A stretch of 64,000 nt of DNA from Brachypodium distachyon (taxonomy: Eukaryota > Streptophyta > Magnoliopsida > Poales > Poaceae). The stretch covers positions 38,206,914-38,270,913 of the forward strand of contig NC_016132.3 of assembly GCF_000005505.3 (NCBI RefSeq). The letters run 5' to 3'. Made by a program: the position numbers and the translations under genes. Positions 56,813-64,000 of the stretch are shown piece after piece. The notes beneath the pieces are model-generated. The model was given only the letters and a program-made list of their open reading frames with translations. It made no database searches and had not been told where the DNA came from. Every line of letters starts with the position of its first letter. Within the stretch, counting starts at the first letter, position 1.

Positions 56813-57993
56813 TTAGCGGAATGGTGCCCGGCGTGGAATGCCCTTGCGCCGCTTCGCCGGCACGGCGGGTGGGGGTGATGGCGACGGCGGCGGAGTGGAG
56901 CTCTGTTTGACGGCATTGCCGTCGGGGGAGCAGCCGGCGGCGACCTTGCAGCCGAGCGAGCAGAAGCGGAAGACGTCGTGGAGGCCGCGGCCGCAGGTCT
57001 CGCAGCAGCCCTTGACGCCCTTGTAGCCGGCGCCCTTGTGGTTGTGCCGCGGGCGGCGCTCGTTGATGAAGACGACGCGGGCGCCGTTGATGACGTAGGT
57101 CTGCACGCCGTCGATGTCGAGGAGCCCCCTGATGTCGGACACGCGGACGACGCTGTTGTAGGTGGACCGGCGGATCTGGATGGCGCGGTGGCCGAGGTGG
57201 CCGTGGGCGACGCAGAGGAGGCAGAGCGCGCCGGCGTCGGCGCAGTCGAGGCAGAACATGGTGCGCTCGCCGCCCCTGCGCGAGCTCGGGTGCGCCTCGC
57301 ACGCCGTGTAGAAGCGCGCCGAGAGCAGAGGGCGCACCCACCGAGGCCACCGCGCCCCGTGCGCCGACCCGGCCGGGTCCTTCTCCTCCAGCTCCGGGTC
57401 CGACGCCGCAGCCCGCTCCTCGTCCTCCTTCTTCTGCGGTTCAGGGCCGCCACAGCTCTGCAAACGAAGACGGACAGGTTGGTCAAGAAATTGCTCCCCT
57501 CGAATCCACGGTCACTATGCACGCAATGTGTTTGTCCGTGGGAATCAATCACAAGGGGAAACAATTGCCGCCTTAATTTCCCGACTAGGATTCAGTTTCA
57601 CCCCAAATGCTGTACGAAAGAAACAGAATAAGAACACAATCCCAACCCCTAGAGGCTAGAAGGGTTTTAGTACAACCGAAGAAGAAAAACCAATCCTTTC
57701 ATCCGCCGCCATTCCTCCCACACACAGGATTCACTCGATACCATCCATGCCAGCACTTCGCACAACACAGAATTTAGCATCAACATAAAAAAGGAGGAGG
57801 AAGGCGACCAAGGACGGGGAATCAAGAAACGGTTTCTTTCTTGGCCGGACAAGGGCACTAGGGCGCAGAGCAGGAGAAAATATGGAGAGGGCGTGAGAAA
57901 AATGCTGCCGTCGGCGAGAAGGGTACTACTCACCATGGTCCTCCGGCTCTTGAGGCGGATCTCCTTGAACGGGGACTTGTGGTCGATCGCCAT
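56813..57993 (-). CDS. PLATZ-type zinc-binding transcription factor
   Basis: Two exons, 57934-57993 and 56813-57457, encode 234 residues. The short first exon (MAIDHKSPFKEIRLKSRRTM) joins in frame to an acidic linker. The PLATZ domain follows: RWVRPLLSARFYTACEAH, a Cys/His cluster (CEAH...FCLDCADAGALCLLC, HGHLGHRAIQIRR), the core VVRVSDIRGLLDIDGVQTYV and a second cluster (CCETCGRGL, FRFCSLGCKV). The tail is Pro/Ser-rich and ends in basic residues. The family binds A/T-rich DNA in a zinc-dependent way and usually represses; cereal members control endosperm filling and grain length. Exact orthology is not decided here. A tandem repeat of two units of about 0.9 kb starts some 200 bp upstream of the start codon. 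Confidence 0.92.
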
Positions 57994-58194
57994 GGCGGAA
58001 CGGACGCGCGGCGAGGAGGAGGGGGGAGGAGAATCCAGGAGCCGGCGGTTCGGTGGGCGGAGTCGAGAGGAGAGGAGAGGAAGAGGCGGCTTCGCTTGGC
58101 TTCGGCTTCGGCTTAGTAGTGTACCGGAATGGAGGTGGGCTGGGCTTTATATAGATGGGCTTGTAGAAGAGGCTTTCGCTCTAGAATGGAAGAC

Positions 58195-59999
58195 TGGGAG
58201 GAGACTCTCTTTTCTTCTATCTCAATCTTTTTTATCATTGCAAAAGAAAACTACCATACTAGCCTTAGGAATATAGTATTTGCTCTCTGAAGTAACTTTT
58301 GATAAATAAAAAAATTATAGGTGTGTTTATGTGGAATCACTCTCTTGTGCCACGCGGTCTGGCGTGAACGATTCCAGCACGCATACCCACGCGGACCTCA
58401 CCTCCCCTTACGTTATCTCTTCTCCGAGATCTCTCCATCTCTTTCTCTCCTCATTCCGTTATCTCTTCTCCGAGATCTCTCCATATCTTCCTCTCGCAAT
58501 CTATCTCTTTCTCTCGCAGCCTCTTTCTTTCTCCCTTTGACCTCTCTCTTCCATCTATCTCGACCGAGCAGAGGCAAGGGGTGAGGCGACTGCCTGCATC
58601 GGATGGCGGAGGCGATGTATGTTTCGACACCCATACTTAGGGTTGAGAGGTTGGCCTATGCCAGAGATGACCACTTCTCGGGCTTCAAGGGATGGACGCG
58701 GGCTGGTGGCAGAAATGTAAAGCCGACTACATATGGTCGACCATGCCGGGCAGACGACCACCAACTAGGTATGCCCGTATTTATGTTCAGTATGTACGAA
58801 GCGAGATTATTGAGGTTTGGCGATTGCCATCCTTAGAGATGAACATGTGTTTGCCCAAATCTTCGATTAAGGGTCAGCCCTAGGGCCCTACCTCGTCACA
58901 TATTTGGCAACCAATATTTTGGTTGTACTTTTGCTTGTTCAAGATTTGACCAAAGTTGGCAACAAAAATGAACGAGAATTGGTCATGGATGATTGGCTTA
59001 CCAAAATTTTGGCGACAATTCAGTCATGACCAAAATACTGGTAGTGTTGATTTTGGCGGTGGACCTAACACACCCTAAGAGTCTAGGACCGGTTGCTCGG
59101 ATTTGGGTTAAGAATGGGAGGAAACTCTCTTCCTTCTATCTGAATTTTCTTTTTGTCATTTCAAAAGAAAACTACTATACTAGTCTGAGGAATATATTTG
59201 ATATCTGAAGTAACTTCCGATAAGTAAAAAATTATAGGTGTGTTTATGTGGAATCTCTCTCTTGTGCCACGCGGTCTGGCATGAACGATTCCAACATGCA
59301 TACCCACGCGGACCTCACCTCCCCTTATCTCTTTCTCTCCTCATCTCCTTATCTCTTTTCCGAGATCTCTCCATATCTTCCTCTCTCGCAGCCTCTTTCT
59401 TTCTCCCTTTGACCTCTCTCTTCCATATCTCTATCTCGACCGAGCAGAGGCAAGGGGTGAGGCGACTGCCTGCATCAGATGGCGGAGGCGGTATGTTCCG
59501 ACACCCAAACTTAGGGTTGAGAGGTTGGCCTGCGGCGGAGATGACCGCTACCCGGGCTTCAAGGGATGGACGCGAGCTGGTGGCAGAAATTTAAACCAGT
59601 GAAGCAGCACACCGGCCACAGATGGTCGACCACGTCGGCGAACAACCACCAACTAGGTACGCCCATATTTATGTTCAATATGTACGAAGCAAGAGTATGG
59701 TGGTTTGGGGATTGTCATCCTCCTAGAGATGAACATGTGCTTGCTCAAATCTTGGATTGAGGGTCAGCCCTAGTGCCCTACCTCGTCACATATTTGGCAG
59801 CCAATATTTTGGTTATACTTTTGCTTGTTCAAGATTTGACCAAAGTTGACAAAATGAACGAGAATTGGTCATGGATGATTGGCTTACCAAAATTTTGGCG
59901 ACAATTCAGTCATGACCAAAATACTGGTAGGGTTGATTTTGGCGGTGGACTAACACACCCTAAGAGTCTAGGACTGGTTGCTCGAATTTGGGTTAAGAG
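58195..59999. repeat. 0.9-kb tandem duplication upstream of the PLATZ gene
   Basis: Unit 1 is 58195-59114 and unit 2 is 59115-59999. Both start TGGGAGGA(G/A)ACTCTCTT and end TTTGGGTTAAGA. Shared landmarks are GTGTGTTTATGTGGAATC, CTTGTGCCACGCGGTCTGGC, a CT-rich tract (about 58405-58560 and 59325-59440), GATGGACGCG(G/A)GCTGGTGG and CCAAAATTTTGGCGACAATT. Unit 1 has an extra copy of about 48 bp inside its CT tract. It lies in the 5' region of the minus-strand PLATZ gene. Confidence 0.85.
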
Positions 60000-61103
60000 C
60001 CTACCAAATAATTGCAACCTATACTTTTTTGGCTTATCATACTCTGCCATCCGATGACCAATTACAATTACAATGAACTGAATTGGTTAAAGCCAAACAT
60101 TTTTTTGCTGCAAGGCTTCTGAGCACCTTTTTATGGAAAGGTGTTACGTGGGTTAGGTTTCGATCATAGATGGTTTTGGGTAAGATTGTTGGTTTAGGTC
60201 AGCTCCCTTGGAATGCAAACTGGCTCGAGTCATAGAAGACCGAAATGTAAAACATAATGCACCATGTAGCCGTAGTTCCAAAATTAAGAATCATGTAAAG
60301 ATAAATAACATGAAGATATCACAAAAAGGGATCAGCAAGACACAAGGCGTGGATAAGAATCTGATATGGATGGACAAAACAACTTGATGTCCAGTGATCA
60401 TACAATCCATGCTAGCAGCAGAACCACCGGAACTGCGAAATGATATCCAGCAAGAAACGGAACCAAACAATGGCAATAAATTGAAAAAAAAAACATCAGC
60501 ACATCGGTCATTTCAAGTAACATAGTCAGATACGATTTAGTTAACTGCAGCAAAACATTTGTGCCATACAGCGCGCTCCACGAGCAGCAGCTTATGCTGC
60601 CCATGTCCAACATGGCAGTAGCAGATGGCATTTCCCTGCATGCTGACGCTGCTTATAATGATAAAATACTAAACAATGTTAGCGAACGATTGTAAGAATA
60701 GGAAGAGGAGAACCAGGCCAAGGCAAACCATTAAACCAAAACTCCAGTACAAGAGGAAACTGAGTTTGGCATTACCAGTACCACATGAGATTACAACTGA
60801 CAACGAACTGTGAGGTCTCTGCATAAACTGGATAACAATAAAGCCCTAACCGACAAACATATTGTCGCCTCTAGCAAACCTACATCACTGCGGGCAGGCA
60901 AAACTAAATAAGTATGGAGCTGCAGAAAAGATGGATAATGGTTAATTCCAGGACAAAACATAGCCAACAGCTACCGCGAAGCCTACAGCAATATGGACAG
61001 GAAAGCCATTCACTTTTCCTTGTTTAATTTCATTTAAGTTACAAAACTAAATATGGTACAGAGAGCAAGAAAGCATGCACTATTGCCACTACCACTACAG
61101 ATG
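60000..61103 (-). other. 3' flank of the PWR-like gene
   Basis: No gene is seen. The part nearest 61103 should be the 3' untranslated region of the minus-strand gene. Confidence 0.45.
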
Positions 61104-63949
61104 CTACCTGTTTCCTAGGTCTTTCCAGGGGTCCGCATTGTTGCCCAGAATCTTCGGACCGGGACCATACTGCGCCTTGAGGGCAGCCACTGGGTCAGAT
61201 ACAGCGCCAACAATGATCCCAGCACCCCCAAGCCGGGAGGCTTTACCCGGTTGTTGGAACCCTGAAATAAGCTCTATTCCATTCCTCTTCTGAAGATCAG
61301 CAAAACTTTCCCGTTTCGGATCTGATGGAAGCTGCTGCATTGAAGGCTGTTGATATTCTGCAAATCCACCAAGTGTGCCATTTTTAGCTGAGTAAAATGG
61401 CACACCAGCTAACGATCTCTGACAATTTGCTGCCCTGAACATAGAGTCGGGATGTACTGGGCTCCCATCTAAGTGGGTGTAACTCATCACCGACTGTTCA
61501 TCTAGCCCCAGGTGAGCTGTGTTTGCAGGCCTAGATGGAAAAACCATGCGATCCCTTCCGCTTTGCAACAATCTTGCTTCTGATTTATCAATATTTGGAG
61601 AGGGGGGCTTGCTTTTGATTCCATTCGATGATGAGCCAGAACTTTGCAAGGATGATTGATGACTAAGAATTTTCCCAAATAACTTGACATCGCCAGGACG
61701 CTTTACCTGATCATAACTCTCTGTGCTTGCCTTCTGGGAACAAGTCTCCAACTGGCCTTCCCGCAAACCTGCGCTGTTCCTAGTCAGCGGAAACCCAGCA
61801 GATGCATTTGAGAGGGCTGAGCAACCAGATCTGCCATTCTGGTATTTGCTTGATGTGAACTGATCTGAATGAGAAGTTCCCCCAGTGCAGCTTACAGTAC
61901 TTTCAGAAAGAGCAGGTACATCAGCTGGCAGATGATGATTGTGCCGAAGTTGCATGTATCCATCAATGTCACGGAACAGAGCATCCTGCTGATTACGTGA
62001 CCGTTCACCAAATACTGTGAACCTGTTCATGTCCTTGGCCCCCGAAGTATTGTTGACTTTGTTGGCACGATCCTCAAAATTGGGCGAAGTTATGGAGGCT
62101 ATGCCCTCAAAACGAATTGAGGTAGGATCAGGAAGGTCAGAACTAAACTGAACAGGCATTAAATCCTTTGGGGTAAGAGGGGTGACCTGTGGTTTTGGCT
62201 TTGACTGGAGCAGGTCTGCTGGCACGCTTTGCTGATAACTTGAAGTAAATGCAGGCCTGATGCAGGAAACACCAGCCATGTCCTGGAAGTGGACAACATT
62301 TTCTTTACTGCCACAATCTCCAGATAAGACAACAGAAGGGGTAAAATTTCCAACTTTCATGAGAGCAATCTCAGGTGCATGGTTTGAAGGTCCTTCCATA
62401 CTGGAAATCTGAGTGCAAGTCCCTGCAGACGCCTTGCTTGACTGGATCACTTCAGTGTCATGTAGATTGGACCTAATTTCCAGTTGAGACCCCACAGGCT
62501 GTTCAGTTGAAGAGGACATGGCAACATTGCCATGCACAGTCACCTGGTTGCCGTGCACTTTGTTTTGCACATTCTTTGTATTTGCTGAAGAATTGATGTC
62601 GATAGGATCACATGATTGTGATGCTTGACGTGTGGCTTCACTTAACAGTTCATGATCAACAAGAATGTTACAACTTCTATCTTCTGCTTTGTTCTCAGCT
62701 TCCTCAAATTTTATGTCACCAACAACGGGCTCGGTTGATCTATCCGTTTTTGACTGTATAAAGGTGATACCAGAAACATGGCACCCTTGAGTGGTCTCAT
62801 CAGCAGCAGGACATGCATCAATCTCCATCTTCTGAGAGGACTGTGTGCTACAAATAGCTGAATCAATCTCAGCAGCACAGGCCTCATCAGTATCACTCCT
62901 CCCTCCATTCGTATCACTAGTCGGCAAACCAGCATCAGCATTGCGTGGATGGATCATATCCAAACCGAGTGATATACGAGCCTTGCTGAAAAAGACCTTG
63001 CATTGCTCGTATGACTTGCTCTTCACACGAGAGGAAATTCGAGCAAAATCCTTCCCATAGATATTCATAGCCTCGACGAAAATTGACCTCTCATCATCAG
63101 TCCAATCAACAGAATAAACTTCACATTCCTGATCTGAGAAAGTACCTTCCTCATCACAGCTTTTGTCTACTTCTGGAGTCACGAGGTACTCCATTCTTGC
63201 GCCGCCCATCTTTTGGCCAGGATCAGCAGAACTGGTAATGCAAGAGCCCATTCCTTCAGGGGACAGGGTTCCGCATATACCTGCCAAGACATCAGCAGCT
63301 ACAGATTCTCTCTCATGCAAAGATACATTAGCAACACAATCCTTGTCCAAAGATCCTTTGGCCACAGCCGAAATATCAGACCTATAAGAAGTACGGATTA
63401 TAGACTTGGAAGAAGTTTTCTCCACTCTGTTTGCATAATCAAGGCCATGAGCCGCCACAACGGACGCAGCCCCAAGCATATCAAGAGATGCAGCATTTCC
63501 CTCAGGATTCCATTTCTTCCCAGATTTTGTTCCTAGGTAATTGCTGGTGGGCTGCTGTTGCTGACGACGATCCAGAAGTTTCTTAACTTCTCGGAAACTG
63601 TCAGACTTATGGTGCTTGTAGTAGAACTCAACACAGTCAGCGGTTGTCTTGTGCTGAAGAAAGTTGGAAATCTTGGAGAAATTCTTTCCAAAGGTAGCAA
63701 GCATCTGCATAAAGACTTCCTTCTCTTCGTGAGTCCATGGATTTATCACAGCCCGCTCCTTCTCAACTGAAACAGGATCCTCAATTAAGCCATTCTTGCT
63801 AACAAACATAGCACATGCCTTCTCTTTTTCATCAATAATTACTGCTGGCATTTTCAGGTAATTTCTGCAGCGCTTAAACTGAAATTCTGTAAACATCTTG
63901 TTTGCAACCTCTGATATCTCTGAGGTAGGAAACGTACTTAAATTACCAG
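61104..63949 (-). CDS. PWR: POWERDRESS-like SANT-domain corepressor, 3' exon (partial)
   Basis: A single exon of 2,846 bp encodes about the last 948 residues; an AG acceptor just above 63949 and intron sequence show that the start lies beyond the window. Two SANT/Myb-like domains are visible: NPWTHEEKEVFMQMLATFG to CVEFYYKHHKS, and VDWTDDERSIFVEAMNIYGK to CKVFFSKAR, separated by about 165 residues. The rest is a long Ser/Gln/Asn-rich, probably disordered region. The paired SANT layout and C-terminus (DPVAALKAQYGPGPKIL) are those of the plant NCoR-like protein POWERDRESS. In Arabidopsis that protein works with histone deacetylase HDA9 to remove H3 acetylation. The frame has no lesion in the window. 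Confidence 0.88.
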
Positions 63950-64000
63950 CTGCAGACAAAACATAACACAAAAGTCAAACAGGGATCAAGAACGAAGGGT
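63950..64000 (-). other. Intron of the PWR-like gene at the window edge
   Basis: Sequence upstream of the acceptor (minus strand GTCTGCAG) is intronic. Earlier exons are outside the window. Confidence 0.6.

Noticed and set aside
1..64000. tRNA, rRNA or microRNA genes and LTR retrotransposons
   Set aside because: I looked for tRNA B-box-like words, long direct terminal repeats and gag/pol motifs and saw none I could support. A tRNAscan/LTR search was not possible here.

Overview
The window is nuclear DNA from a grass, most likely a Pooideae cereal (Triticeae, or a relative such as Brachypodium or oat). Evidence is the intron/exon structure, the high-GC 5' coding regions next to AT-rich spacers, about a dozen Stowaway MITEs with TACTCCCTCCG ends, an 11S globulin of the triticin/oat-globulin type, and restorer-of-fertility-like (RFL) PPR genes. 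I saw no LTR retrotransposon. The repeats I could identify are MITEs, decayed LINEs and non-autonomous DNA elements, so this looks like a gene-rich island or a compact genome.

Layout. 0.3-2.9 kb: a long-inverted-repeat (foldback-like) family. 5.4-7.2 kb (+): an 11S seed globulin pseudogene with two stops and a frameshift. 11.4-13.8 kb (+): an intronless L-type lectin receptor kinase. 16.8-19.3 kb (+): a five-exon RLCK-VII (PBS1-like) kinase, convergent with a 15-exon isovaleryl-CoA dehydrogenase gene (19.9-23.3 kb, -). 24-34 kb: a gene graveyard with a PIE1/SWR1 ATPase fragment, a lone terpene-synthase first exon, LINEs and MITEs. 28.8-45.2 kb: a rearranged duplication carrying two full RFL-type PPR genes (34.9-37.4 and 42.6-45.1 kb, both -) and a third 3' fragment. 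45-50 kb: repeats, including a possible Pack-MULE. 50.2-51.9 kb (+): a three-exon tetraspanin. 53.8-55.1 kb (-): a small basic, probably organellar protein. 56.8-58.0 kb (-): a PLATZ zinc-binding transcription factor with a 0.9-kb tandem repeat just upstream. 61.1 kb to the window end (-): the large 3' exon of a POWERDRESS-like SANT-domain corepressor.

The genes do not form one pathway. The most informative part is the PPR block: the two paralogues differ disproportionately at the residues that set RNA-base specificity, and the DNA around them shows a duplication followed by a 4.66-kb deletion across a 10-bp microhomology. Exon limits were set by eye from GT/AG sites, reading-frame continuity and family knowledge. 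No alignment or database search was possible.
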